Source: Paracoccus salsus
GTDB lineage: Bacteria > Pseudomonadota > Alphaproteobacteria > Rhodobacterales > Rhodobacteraceae
Direction of reading: 5' to 3'
Length of the DNA: 64,000 bases
Assembly (NCBI RefSeq): GCF_021556615.1
Contig: NZ_JAKGGD010000004.1
Span: 62,001-126,000 of the forward strand
Positions 18,035 through 26,424 of this stretch are shown here, one piece after another (position 1 is the stretch's first letter; every line of letters starts with the position of its first letter). The notes below the pieces were generated by a model. That model saw only the letters and a list, made by a program, of their open reading frames with translations, was not told the DNA's origin and did not search any database. Both the position numbers and the translations under genes were made by a program.

Positions 18035-18290
18035 GCTGCACCCCCACAGCGCCCCGCAGGCGCCCGCTGGCGGCATGGAACACCTCGGGACAGTCCAGCC
18101 GCCGTCCGGTCAGCACAGACCAGCGCAGCGCCCATGCAAGCGCGCTGCGGCGGCATGGCGTCCGATAGATCAGCCGGGCGCGCGTTCGGCATTCAGTCAA
18201 ATCATAGACCGCGAAGGCGGGGCCGGTGCGCGCTGTCATCGCGCGCACCTCGACCCAGCCGCGCGGCGTATCGTGCCGCGCTTGGGTCAT
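18024..18290 (-). CDS. Small island protein, unknown function
   Basis: An 88-aa protein from MTQARHDTPRGWVEV. Its ATG overlaps the preceding stop as ATGA, and its end overlaps the GTG of the HTH gene. It contains AFAVYDLTECRTRARLIYRT, which suggests a compact beta-rich fold, and is Arg-rich. No family recognised. The interlocking overlaps with both neighbours are the main support that it is real. Confidence 0.65.
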   Translation of the reverse strand: MTQARHDTPRGWVEVRAMTARTGPAFAVYDLTECRTRARLIYRTPCRRSALAWALRWSVLTGRRLDCPEVFHAASGRLRGAVGVQRGR

Positions 18291-18385
18291 TCCAGATCCC
18301 CCCAGGCCATGCGTGCGACCAGCGCGGCGCGTTCGGTGGTGAGGCCATAGCGAGCGCGCAGGAACGCGATGCGAAAGGCGGTCAT
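18287..18385 (-). CDS. Very small island ORF (32 aa)
   Basis: Encodes 32 aa beginning MTAFRIAFLRARYG and ending MAWGDLE. It overlaps both neighbours by 4 nt: its ATG sits in the stop of the 104-aa gene, and its stop sits in the ATG of the 88-aa gene. This double ATGA coupling is good evidence for a translated gene despite its size. TERAALVARMAWG could be a short helix pair. Function unknown. Confidence 0.6.
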   Translation of the reverse strand: MTAFRIAFLRARYGLTTERAALVARMAWGDLE

Positions 18386-18696
18386 TCGCCATCGCCCGTC
18401 AGTCGATCAGCCAATGCCCGCGCGCTTGGCGGGAAGCGCAACCGCGCCGCATCGGTGCCGGGCGCCAGCCGATAATGGGCGACGTTTTCAGCCCCGCGCA
18501 ATTCGGTCGTGATAGGCCAGCCATAGGCGAATTTCAGGCGGTGGATAATGGCGCCCAGCCGCCAGCCTTTCACCTCGCGGATTTCGGTCTTTTGTGAGAT
18601 GGTGCGCCCCTTGGTGAGCGCATCGCAGGTCCAGAAAACCTGCGTGGGGTTGGAATACCAGCGTTCAGAATTTGCCAAAGTCTCGGCCTCTTTCAT
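18382..18696 (-). CDS. Island protein, unknown function
   Basis: A 104-aa protein starting MKEAETLANSERWY. The segment TKGRTISQKTEIREVKGWRL followed by AIIHRLKFAYGWPI suggests a small DNA-binding or helicase-loader type helix pair, similar to short helix-turn-helix proteins found after excisionases in islands. First gene of the overlapping operon 18696-16593. Family not identified with confidence. Confidence 0.65.
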   Translation of the reverse strand: MKEAETLANSERWYSNPTQVFWTCDALTKGRTISQKTEIREVKGWRLGAIIHRLKFAYGWPITTELRGAENVAHYRLAPGTDAARLRFPPSARALADRLTGDGE

Positions 18697-18783
18697 TGCG
18701 GGCCGGGGCGCTGGGCGCTATGGTCGGACTACCGCTAGACTAACCAAAGCTGCCGCCGCCCCAAGCCTCGGGGTGGCGGTTTG

Positions 18784-18963
18784 CTATGCGGTAGTGCGGC
18801 TGTTCAGCCAATCGGAGACGGCGCTTTCGGGCCAGCCGACCGCCTTGCCGGTCAGCTTGACGGGGCGCGGAAACTGCCCCTTGCCCATCAGGTCATAGAT
18901 CGTGCTGCGGCTCAGTCCGGTGATTTCTTCAACGGCGCGGCGGCGAAGGTGTCTCTCGGTCAT
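18784..18963 (-). CDS. AlpA-family excisionase / transcriptional regulator
   Basis: A 59-aa MerR-like winged-helix protein of the AlpA family. TERHLRRRAVEEITGLSRST is followed by the characteristic GQFPRPVKLTGKAVGWPESAVSDWL. AlpA-type proteins act as recombination directionality factors or activators of the integrase of P4-like elements. The start is the ATG at 18963 with AAAGG 6 nt upstream. It heads the island regulatory region and shares orientation with the integrase. Confidence 0.9.
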   Translation of the reverse strand: MTERHLRRRAVEEITGLSRSTIYDLMGKGQFPRPVKLTGKAVGWPESAVSDWLNSRTTA

Positions 18964-19078
18964 ACTCACCCTTTCCCTGAATGTTGCGGATCGTGGGGGA
19001 AGGGTCGCCTAATGCGCTCGTTACAAATAGTCGGCGCGATTAAAATTGTGTATCGATACGCGTGCTGGAAAGAACCGG

Positions 19079-19927
19079 CTAGCTCGGGGGGGCTTCGACA
19101 CTTCGCCGTCCCGGTCTCCCAAGCTCGGGCTTCTCGCTCCGTGCCATTGTCCAGTGCATCTCGAATTGCCTTGCGGACATCTTAGGAAAGAGCTTTTCTT
19201 TGATAGTCTTTTTTGGGCTTCGCGGATTGTCGTCGGAGTAGTTAAGTATTTTTTTGTGCGGCGCGCCCATATAGTTGCGTTGCGGGACTTCCTGTTCCCA
19301 AGACTCTTTTCTGAACGCACTTCCAATATCGTCTGGGACAAGGACCGAACATCCGTTGTATGGCTTGAGTGCGGCGAGACGTCTTAGATCGTAATTCAGC
19401 CCATTGAACACTATATTTTCAGGAATAATATCTCTCACGGCAACGAGCCCATTATTCCAGTCAATACACACTTCCGGCTCTCGAGCTGTGGCGATTGGTT
19501 CGAACAAAATGTTGTTCGCGAACATTTCTTGCCAGCCGTCCGAGTGGAAAGTCTCGGCGGTCATTTCCCAATACCAGTCCCAAGGAATACCACCTGCCGC
19601 GTTGTGCTCGTATATCGGTCTAAGTGACAATTCCACACTGGAAGGCGAAAGCTTCACGAGGCCACCGTGTGGTGTGAGGATTGTTAGGGGAACCCTCTGA
19701 CGTGTCAGGGTTAACCATGCTAGATGAGTTGATGCGCCAAAAATATTAACCTCGGGGCCGAAAGCGCCAAAGCTAGTCGCCTTTCCGCAAACTTGGGACC
19801 CACCCGGATCAACGTCTTCGTGAGTGGCGACCAGATCTTTTTCCCATCTGAGCAATCCCCTGATTATTAATTGGCGGGACCGGCTAACAAAATCTCGCAG
19901 AGACATATATCCGTCAATATACAACAT
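19079..19927 (-). CDS. Integrase-linked hypothetical protein (282 aa)
   Basis: Starts MLYIDGYMSLRDFV at 19927 and shares the A of the integrase stop (TAATG), so it is translationally coupled to the integrase. Base composition is clearly lower in GC than its neighbours, consistent with recent transfer. The C-terminus KMSARQFEMHW...GRPGRRS resembles a short tail motif (MSxRxFxxxW...GRPGxxS) seen in uncharacterised island proteins. The middle has YDLRRLAALKPYNG and several Trp residues but no motif I can assign. Probable cargo gene. Confidence 0.7.
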   Translation of the reverse strand: MLYIDGYMSLRDFVSRSRQLIIRGLLRWEKDLVATHEDVDPGGSQVCGKATSFGAFGPEVNIFGASTHLAWLTLTRQRVPLTILTPHGGLVKLSPSSVELSLRPIYEHNAAGGIPWDWYWEMTAETFHSDGWQEMFANNILFEPIATAREPEVCIDWNNGLVAVRDIIPENIVFNGLNYDLRRLAALKPYNGCSVLVPDDIGSAFRKESWEQEVPQRNYMGAPHKKILNYSDDNPRSPKKTIKEKLFPKMSARQFEMHWTMARSEKPELGRPGRRSVEAPPS

Positions 19928-21123
19928 TAACAGATTCTCACCACGTTGTCGCGTTTTTCGGCCAGATATGCCGCCCATGCGCCCATCATGTTGCGGCGCT
20001 TTTCGAACACGTCGCTGCGCGCATAGGCCCGCTCGACCGCATCGCCGGTCAGGTGCGCCAGCGCCGCCTCGGCCACCTCGCGCGGATAGGACGTGCGTTC
20101 CTGCGCCCAGGTTCGAAAGGACGTGCGGAAGCCGTGAACATCAGCGGCAAAGCCCAATTCCTTGACCAGTTTGGAAAGCGTCATGTCAGACAGCGGGCGC
20201 CCCTTTTTCGTGCCGGGGAACACCAGCCCGGACCCATCGTCCAGCGCCTTGGCCTGCTTGAGAATGGCGACAGCGCGCGGCGAAAGGGGAACGCGGTGCG
20301 GTCGCTTCATTTTCATGCGATCAGCGGGGATTTCCCAAACCTGGGCGGTCAGGTCGATTTCGGACCAGCGCGCCTCGCGCACCTCGCCCGACCGCGCCGC
20401 GTTCAGCACCAGAAATTCAAGCGCCAGCTTGGTGGCAAGCCCGGCGCCCGATCCGTTCACCGCCTCGATGCAGCCCGCCACATCTGCGTAGGGCAGCGCC
20501 TTGCGGTGTTCTTGCGCCTTCGAAACCTTGGGAAGCGCCCGGCTGATATTTTCGGCGGGGTTGTCCTGCCGCCAGCCTTGGGCAATCGCCCATTTTATCA
20601 CCGTGCCGATGCGCTGGCGCACCCGGCGGGCGGTCTCGGGTATGGTGGTCCAGATCGGCATGAGAACCGCCAGCACATCGGAGGTGGTCACGTCCTGCAC
20701 CTTCAAGCGGCCCAGTTTGGGGAAGGCGTAGGCTTCCAGCGTCGCCATAAATTGCGCCGCGTGTTTTTCGTTCTTCCAGGTCGGCTTGTGCAGGGCATGC
20801 ACCTTGCGGGCGGCTTCCTCGAATGTCAGGACCGCTTGCGCCTCGCGCTTGGCCTGCAAGGGGTCGCCACCTGCGCGCGCCAGCTTGCGGTTTTCCAGCG
20901 CCTTGGCGCGCGCCTCGGCCAGCGACACCAGCGACGGCGCCCCCAAGCCCAATTCGCACCGCTTGCCGCGAATGGTGATCCGCTGCACCCAGAACCGCGA
21001 TCCGTTGGCATCGACGCGAAGATAGAGGCCATGCCCGTCAAAATACTTGCCCGGCGCTGCGGCGTTCTTCACCGCCTGGGCGGTCAGTGCTTTTTCGGGC
21101 CTGCGCGTTAGGTGGCTTGTCAT
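19927..21123 (-). CDS. P4-type tyrosine integrase
   Basis: A 398-aa site-specific recombinase. N-terminal DUF4102 arm-binding domain (DGHGLYLRVDANGSRFWV), SAM-like core-binding domain, and catalytic domain with Arg in NAARSGEVREARW, HGFR in DVHGFRTSFRTW, His in LAHLTGDAVERAY and the Tyr nucleophile shortly after (YARSD). The start is the ATG at 21123 after GGGGGAAG. It lies about 145 bp from the 15-bp att repeat at 21267, at the end of the element distal to the tRNA gene. The usual P4 layout has the integrase next to the tRNA. Confidence 0.95.
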   Translation of the reverse strand: MTSHLTRRPEKALTAQAVKNAAAPGKYFDGHGLYLRVDANGSRFWVQRITIRGKRCELGLGAPSLVSLAEARAKALENRKLARAGGDPLQAKREAQAVLTFEEAARKVHALHKPTWKNEKHAAQFMATLEAYAFPKLGRLKVQDVTTSDVLAVLMPIWTTIPETARRVRQRIGTVIKWAIAQGWRQDNPAENISRALPKVSKAQEHRKALPYADVAGCIEAVNGSGAGLATKLALEFLVLNAARSGEVREARWSEIDLTAQVWEIPADRMKMKRPHRVPLSPRAVAILKQAKALDDGSGLVFPGTKKGRPLSDMTLSKLVKELGFAADVHGFRTSFRTWAQERTSYPREVAEAALAHLTGDAVERAYARSDVFEKRRNMMGAWAAYLAEKRDNVVRIC

Positions 21124-21266
21124 GGCTTCCCCCGTTCCTTCCCCCAATATTGTGGGGAATAACAAGGAATATGCCGGACTGTGGCGGATAAGGGAAGCCC
21201 ATAAATGCCTGTAATTGCTGGCGGTGAAGGAAGTTGCCGGAATTCATTGGATGGTGCGAGGGCGGA

Positions 21267-21281
21267 CTCTCGCTCCGCCAC
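21267..21281 (+). repeat. attR of island segment A (15-bp copy of tRNA-Ser 3' end)
   Basis: CTCTCGCTCCGCCAC is identical to 13189-13203. It bounds an 8-kb element with its integrase just inside. Confidence 0.85.
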
Positions 21282-21420
21282 TTGCCCCCGCGAAAGCGTT
21301 CTCCCGATCCGGCTGCGGCCGGATTTTTCCGTTGTTTTCGAGGGTTATGCGGGAGGGTCTGAGCACTGGCCGTCGCGCCAGAAGGCCCGGACGCGCTCTC
21401 TCAGGGGCGGTATTCTCCGG
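21271..21420 (+). repeat. 150-bp att-flank repeat, copy 1
   Basis: Begins with CGCTCCGCCACTTGCCC and is closely similar (I estimate near 90 percent by eye) to 39102-39251. It includes a terminator-like hairpin ATCCGG/CCGGAT followed by TTTTT at 21307-21328. This is probably the original downstream flank of a tRNA-Ser gene. Confidence 0.85.
21307..21328 (+). terminator. Terminator-like hairpin in the att flank
   Basis: Stem ATCCGG-CCGGAT with a 6-nt loop and a T run. It probably terminated the tRNA-Ser transcript before island insertion. Confidence 0.75.
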
Positions 21421-21567
21421 GGCTGTGAACCGCTTCGCATCCGGTGCACAGCACCAACACCCTGAAACGCATCCATTTTTTCAAGCTGCACCCGCTTGAT
21501 AGTTGTGTTTTCCTTTCGCCTTGCGAGCGCACCTGAAATCCAAATGCTTGGCGACCTCCTCAGCGGT

Positions 21568-22380
21568 TCACTCAACAGGATCTGTCTTCTGAGCCCGGCG
21601 GAAAATTTCACTGGCGAGGTGCTCGTGCGCCGCGGCGCGGAACTGCTTGTCCGTCATCACACGAGAGAAAATTTCCTCGTTGCCCTCCATGCGGTCGATG
21701 AACAACTCGTCTAGCATCCGCTCAAGATACGACGAGAAATTTGCCAAGTTGTTCGCACGCGCAGCTTCCACGATCTTCTCGTCCTGTTCAGCGCTCACGC
21801 GTATCTGATCGAAGAAGAGCTGATCGGCCTCAGTGAAATCGGTACCAAAGCGCTCATTAAGCTTCTCGATCAAGCTAGAGAGAGCCACTTCTTCGTCGGG
21901 CGATCGGGCCGTGCCCACGTCCGTTGGACCCTTGAGCGGGTCGGCCTCGCCGTCGGACAGGTCTATCGATCCTTCGGTCATTTGCTGAAGCCGGAAGAAG
22001 CGCAGCGCAATCTCGTCGTCCAAGGCGAACGCTTGGCCATCACCCGGCGGGGGCAGCTTCGAGATCAGGTTGCGAACAAAGGCATAGAGCTTCTCGAGAT
22101 CGCTATCTTGATACGGAATGATCTGCGAGAGGAAGGCGTATAGGTTCCGGTACGCCGTGAGTTGGCCGCGAAACTCCTCCTGCTCGGCCTCTTCCTTATC
22201 GAGGAACCTCTGCACAACAGCGTCCAGTACCGAGTTCATCAGCCGGTGATCGGTAGCTGAGTGCTCGCGTTTGCGTCGGTACCAGACCTCGGCAAAGGCG
22301 TTCACATCGTCGGGAGCGAAAATCGCCCATTCCAGGAGATTGTGCTGCAACTCGGACAGTCGGTGCGGATCACTGCCCAT
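21568..22380 (-). pseudogene. Truncated type I restriction HsdR (C-terminal fragment)
   Basis: About 270 residues matching only the C-terminal helical region of type I restriction endonuclease R subunits or related DEAD/DEAH restriction proteins: ELQHNLLEWAIFAPDDVNAF, TAYRNLYAFLSQIIPYQD, then the acidic tail and LNERFGTDFTEADQLFFDQI. The nuclease and helicase motor parts are absent. Upstream of the first codon the sequence abruptly becomes the start of an unrelated membrane protein. No HsdM or HsdS is nearby, so this is a relic. Confidence 0.8.
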
Positions 22381-22439
22381 GTCCAGAAGGCTTCACGGAG
22401 TGGCAATTCACCCCGCCAAAGCGCGATGAGATTGGTCAT
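22381..22439 (-). pseudogene. 5' fragment of a small membrane-protein gene
   Basis: From the ATG at 22439, which overlaps the stop region of the CBS-domain gene, the frame reads MTNLIALWRGELPLREAFW. This is the typical N-terminus of a small inner-membrane protein found after various genes in Rhodobacterales. Similarity is lost after about 20 residues, where the HsdR fragment begins, so the join at roughly 22380 is a deletion or insertion breakpoint. Confidence 0.55.
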
Positions 22440-23710
22440 GACCGGCCAACGAGAAGCTTGTCGATGCGCCGCCCATCCAGATCGACGACCTCGATGGTCC
22501 ACCCCTGCAGTTCCAGTCGTTGCCCGACCTCGGGCAGATGTCCGATCTCGTCGAGAACCAGTCCCGCGACCGTCTCGAAGTCGCGATCGTCGTCGATCTC
22601 CAATGACAGCAGGTCGGCGAACTCGTCCACCGGCATCCAGCCTGCGATCAGGTAAGACCCATCCGCCCGCGTCACGACCTTGGCCTCGTCCGTCACGTTG
22701 TCGGGAAACTCGCCTGCGATGGCTTCAAGCACGTCCATCGGCGTGATGATCCCCTCGAAATGCCCATACTCGTCATAGACCAGCACCATGTGCGCCGGCG
22801 CCGTCCGCAGGCGATCCACCACTTCCAGAGCGCTTTGTCCGTCCCGGACCACCGGCGCTTCGCGTAGCAGGGCACGCAGATCGAACGGCTCGTTCATCAG
22901 AGCGGGGGCGAGGATGTCCCGGGTGGTCAGCACGCCGATGATGTTGTCGACGTCCCCCTCCCAGACCGGCAATCGGGACCGACTGAGGTCATGCAGAAGC
23001 TGCAGAAGCTCCGCCTTGTTGCTGCTGGCATCGAGCGTCTCCACCTCGTGCCGGGCTGTCATCAGTCCACGCGCCGTTCGGTCGGCTACCCGCATCACGC
23101 CCGCGATCATCTGACTTTCAGCGCGATTCATGGAGCCCGAGCTTTCGGCTTCTGCAATGATGAGGCGCACCTCCTCGTCGCTGACGCCGCGCGTTTGGCT
23201 TCCGGACTGCCCCAGCAGAGCCAGGACCAGCTTGCCCGATCGGTCGAGCACCCAGATCAGCGGGGCTGCAACACGGGCGATGATCCGCATCATCGGGGCC
23301 ACGCGCGCGGCAACCTGCTCTGGTGCGCGCAGGGCGATCTGCTTGGGCACCAGTTCGCCGACGATCAGCGAAAGATAGGTGATTGCGACCACGACCGAGC
23401 CGACACCGACCGGCTGCGCCAGGCCGGGCGCCAGGCCAGCCTCGATCAGGCTTGCCGCCAGGCGCGCACCCAGCGTCGCACCGGAGAAGGCGCCCGCGAG
23501 GATGCCGACCAGCGTGATGCCGATTTGAACGCTGGACAGGAACCGGCCCGGATCCTCGGCCAGTCGCATGGCCGTCTCGGCCCCCTTGCTGCCCTTGTCG
23601 GCCAGCAGCTTCAGCCGCGCGGGTCGAGCCGAGACTATGGCCAGTTCGGACATCGCCAGAAGGCCGTTGATCAGCGTCAGCAGAATGACGATCGCAATCT
23701 CGAGGTACAT
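22436..23710 (-). CDS. CNNM/CorC-HlyC family CBS-domain membrane protein (hemolysin-type, UPF0053)
   Basis: A 424-aa protein with an N-terminal DUF21 membrane domain (about 1-190, starting MYLEIAIVILLTLINGLLAM), a paired CBS module (about 200-330, with VLVYDEYGHFEGIITPMDVLEAI), and the C-terminal CorC_HlyC transporter-associated domain ending EVVDLDGRRIDKLLV. Such proteins are linked to Mg2+/Co2+ efflux or resistance. The start is the ATG at 23710 with TAGGAG. Its first 40 codons and leader are duplicated at 26257-26420. Complete and probably functional. Confidence 0.9.
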   Translation of the reverse strand: MYLEIAIVILLTLINGLLAMSELAIVSARPARLKLLADKGSKGAETAMRLAEDPGRFLSSVQIGITLVGILAGAFSGATLGARLAASLIEAGLAPGLAQPVGVGSVVVAITYLSLIVGELVPKQIALRAPEQVAARVAPMMRIIARVAAPLIWVLDRSGKLVLALLGQSGSQTRGVSDEEVRLIIAEAESSGSMNRAESQMIAGVMRVADRTARGLMTARHEVETLDASSNKAELLQLLHDLSRSRLPVWEGDVDNIIGVLTTRDILAPALMNEPFDLRALLREAPVVRDGQSALEVVDRLRTAPAHMVLVYDEYGHFEGIITPMDVLEAIAGEFPDNVTDEAKVVTRADGSYLIAGWMPVDEFADLLSLEIDDDRDFETVAGLVLDEIGHLPEVGQRLELQGWTIEVVDLDGRRIDKLLVGRS

Positions 23711-23903
23711 TTTCTCCTACTCTTGCCGGAAGGTCCGGCCTTTCGTCCATATTATCGTAAACAGTTTTGCATCCTTTGTGGCCGCGGGCCGCGCGTAGCG
23801 ACAGTGATCATTTCCTGTATACGCAGGATACACCTGCACGACGTTGCTCAGATCCAGATTGCCAGCTTGGAAACACGGCCCTTAACATCTTGGCGTGTTG
23901 CAC

Positions 23904-25787
23904 CTAGACCGCAATCTGGGAGCCCAACTCGACCACGCGATCGCGCGGCAAGTGGTAGAAGTCGCTGGGGTCCGCCGCGAGGCGCGACATCAGGATGTAG
24001 AGATGGTCCTGCCAGACGGGCATGCCGACGGTCGGACTGGCCACGATCTTTCGCCGGCCGAGGAAGAACGACACCTTTCGCCCCTCGAAGTCCAGCTTGT
24101 CCTTCCGGCACTGTCCGAGGGCGCGGTTGACGTTTGGCGTCTCCATAAAGCCGAAGCGCAGAATGACGACGGTGAAACGGTCATTGATCCTCCGGATCTC
24201 TGCGCGCTGCCCCGCGCAAACCCTGGGTTCGTCGGTGGTCTCGACGGACAGGACGATGATCTGCTCGTGCAGGACATGGTTGTGCTTGAGATTGTGCAGA
24301 AGCGCAGGCGGGGTCGAGCTCGAGTCGCTGGTAAGGTAGACTGCCGTGCCCGGCGCGCGCAGGGCCGAGCCGCGCTCGATCTGTCCGACGAAACGGTCGA
24401 GCGGCACTGCCTGCGCGCGGCTTCGCAGGAAAAGGTCGCGCGTCCCGCGCGACCATGTCCACATCGCGAGACCTATCATCGCACCTAGCATGAGAGGGAC
24501 GTATCCCCCTTCCGGAACCTTGAGCATGTTCGCCGCGAAGAAGGCCAGCTCGACCAGCAGGAAGGGCGCCGTGAGTGTTGCGACGAGCAGCCAGGACCAG
24601 TTGCGCACACGGATCAGCATCAGAACTGCAAGGCCCGTTGTCACCAGCATCGTGCTGCTCACGGCAATGCCGTAGGCAGCGGCCATGCTGCTCGAACTCC
24701 GGAACTCGAGGACGAGCAGAATGACGCCCAGAAGAAGCGCCACGTTTATCGCCGGCAGGAAGATCTGGCCGCTTTCGCGGTCCGAGGTGTGCCGGATCCG
24801 GAAGCGCGGCAACAGGCCGAGCTGGATGCCCTGTCGGGTCATCGAGTAGGCTCCGGTGATGACCGCCTGGCTGGCGATGACGGTGGCGAGTGTCGCAAGG
24901 ATCACGAGCGGAAGCAGCGCCCAATCGGGGGCGAGCAGGAAGAAGGGGTTTTGCAGGGTCGCAGGGTCCGTCAGGACCAGCGATCCCTGCCCGAGGTAGT
25001 TGAGCGTGAGGGCCGGGAAGACCAGGGCAAACCACGCATACTGGATCGGGCGGCGGCCGAAATGACCGAGATCGGCGTAAAGCGCCTCGGCCCCAGTAAC
25101 GGCGAGGAACACGGCCCCCAGCACGAAGAAGGCCACCAGGCCATGCTCGATCAGGAATCCAGCGGCGAATACCGGGTTGAAGGCTGCAAGGATCTCCGGC
25201 GCCTCGATTACCTGGACCAATCCAAGCCCGCCCATCGCCAGGAACCAGAGCGCCGTGATCGGCCCGAACCAGCGCGCCAGCGGTGCGGTCCCGACGCTCT
25301 GAATCAGGAACAGCCCTGTCAGAATGGCGATGGCCAGGGGCACCACATAAGGCTCGAAGACTGGCGTCACCAGTTTCAGGCCCTCGACCGCGGACAGGAC
25401 AGAAATCGCCGGAGTAATGATCGCGTCACCGAAGAACAGCGCGGCCCCGGCAATGGCGAGGAGGAACAGCGCGAGCCCGCCACGCCGGGACGCCGACTGG
25501 ACCAGCGCATAGAGCGCCAGCACGCCGCCCTCGCCGCGATTGTCGGCGCGCAGCAGGAAAAGCACGTACTTCGCCGTGACGATCAGGATCAGCGCCCAGA
25601 GCAGCAGCGAGACGACACCGATGACCTCGTCCCGTGTCAGCCCGTCGGCGGCCGCCGGCCGCAACGCCTCGCGCAGCGCATAAAGCGGACTGGTGCCGAT
25701 GTCGCCATAGACCACGCCGACTGCGCCGATCGTCAGCGCGAGTGTGCGACCGTTCTTGTGGCGGAACGATTCACTCATGGCATTCAT
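23904..25787 (-). CDS. kup: Low-affinity potassium transporter Kup
   Basis: A 627-aa KUP/HAK family K+ uptake permease, expected length. The N-terminal family signature GVVYGDIGTSPLYALRE is followed by about 12 membrane segments and a cytoplasmic C-terminal domain ending LPRDRVVELGSQIAV. The conserved GGEGGV-like region appears as DNRGEGGVLALYAL. It sits in island segment B with other ion-handling genes. A second in-frame ATG lies three codons in (MSESF). Confidence 0.95.
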   Translation of the reverse strand: MNAMSESFRHKNGRTLALTIGAVGVVYGDIGTSPLYALREALRPAAADGLTRDEVIGVVSLLLWALILIVTAKYVLFLLRADNRGEGGVLALYALVQSASRRGGLALFLLAIAGAALFFGDAIITPAISVLSAVEGLKLVTPVFEPYVVPLAIAILTGLFLIQSVGTAPLARWFGPITALWFLAMGGLGLVQVIEAPEILAAFNPVFAAGFLIEHGLVAFFVLGAVFLAVTGAEALYADLGHFGRRPIQYAWFALVFPALTLNYLGQGSLVLTDPATLQNPFFLLAPDWALLPLVILATLATVIASQAVITGAYSMTRQGIQLGLLPRFRIRHTSDRESGQIFLPAINVALLLGVILLVLEFRSSSSMAAAYGIAVSSTMLVTTGLAVLMLIRVRNWSWLLVATLTAPFLLVELAFFAANMLKVPEGGYVPLMLGAMIGLAMWTWSRGTRDLFLRSRAQAVPLDRFVGQIERGSALRAPGTAVYLTSDSSSTPPALLHNLKHNHVLHEQIIVLSVETTDEPRVCAGQRAEIRRINDRFTVVILRFGFMETPNVNRALGQCRKDKLDFEGRKVSFFLGRRKIVASPTVGMPVWQDHLYILMSRLAADPSDFYHLPRDRVVELGSQIAV

Positions 25788-25845
25788 GCCAAGGACCGCT
25801 GGCAGCCTTGCCCACCAGAAGATCCTGGCGAGCGCTCATGCGCCG

Positions 25846-26219
25846 CACGAGATGATGGCTGCTACGAAAGCCATGAAGAAGACCGATGCCAGCAGCCCGG
25901 AGACGAGCCACACTCCGGCCCTCTCGCTGTGCAAAACTCAATGCGCGATGATTGCCAGCGCCGTCACGCCGTTGGCGGACGGGGTCGGCATGAAAATAGG
26001 AAGCGCCATCACCAAGCAAGCGAAGCCGATCACGCAGTCGATGCTCGCCGTCGCACTCGGCCAGAGGCGCGGCCGGGCCATCCGCTCGATGCGTTCGATC
26101 CACGGCAACGAATTTCGGACGATCTTCGCGAAAGCCTCGCGGTCCATGGACCGCGCGATCCGAGTCTGCGGCAACCAGACCGAGCGTCGGCCCGCGATCA
26201 GTTGCGGCGCTGCGATCAT
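25846..26219 (-). pseudogene. Degenerate exoD fragment
   Basis: The frame from 26219 reads QLIAGRRSVWLPQTRIARSM and LPWIERIERMARPRLW, the ExoD exopolysaccharide-synthesis pattern, up to an early stop at 25938. The continuation appears in another frame (GVWLVSGLLASVFFMAFVAA) as far as about 25846. The N-terminal third is missing and replaced by a hemolysin-type N-terminus. An intact exoD lies at 30416-31114. Clearly non-functional. Confidence 0.75.
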
Positions 26220-26256
26220 GAGCGGTCAGCGGCATTTCCGTCGCCTTTCCCCTTCT

Positions 26257-26376
26257 GCCCTTGTCTGCCAGCAGCTTCAGCCGCGCGGGTCGGGCCGAGA
26301 CGATGGCCAGTTCGGACATCGCCAGAAGGCCGTTGATCAGCGTCGACAGAATGATGATCGTAATCTCGAGGTACAT
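26257..26376 (-). pseudogene. Duplicated N-terminus of the CorC/HlyC gene
   Basis: Forty codons from the ATG at 26376 (MYLEITIIILSTLINGLLAM) are near-identical to the first 40 residues of the complete gene at 23710, and the similarity includes the ribosome site and part of the leader. After LLADKG the sequence changes to exoD-related sequence. It is a recombination scar. Confidence 0.85.
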
Positions 26377-26424
26377 TTTCTCCAACTCTTGCCGGACGTT
26401 CCGGCCATTGTTCCAGATGATGGT

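Noticed and set aside
24789..26336. 515-aa plus-strand ORF
   Set aside because: Antisense to kup and the chimeric scar. Low-complexity Arg/Asp/Gln sequence.
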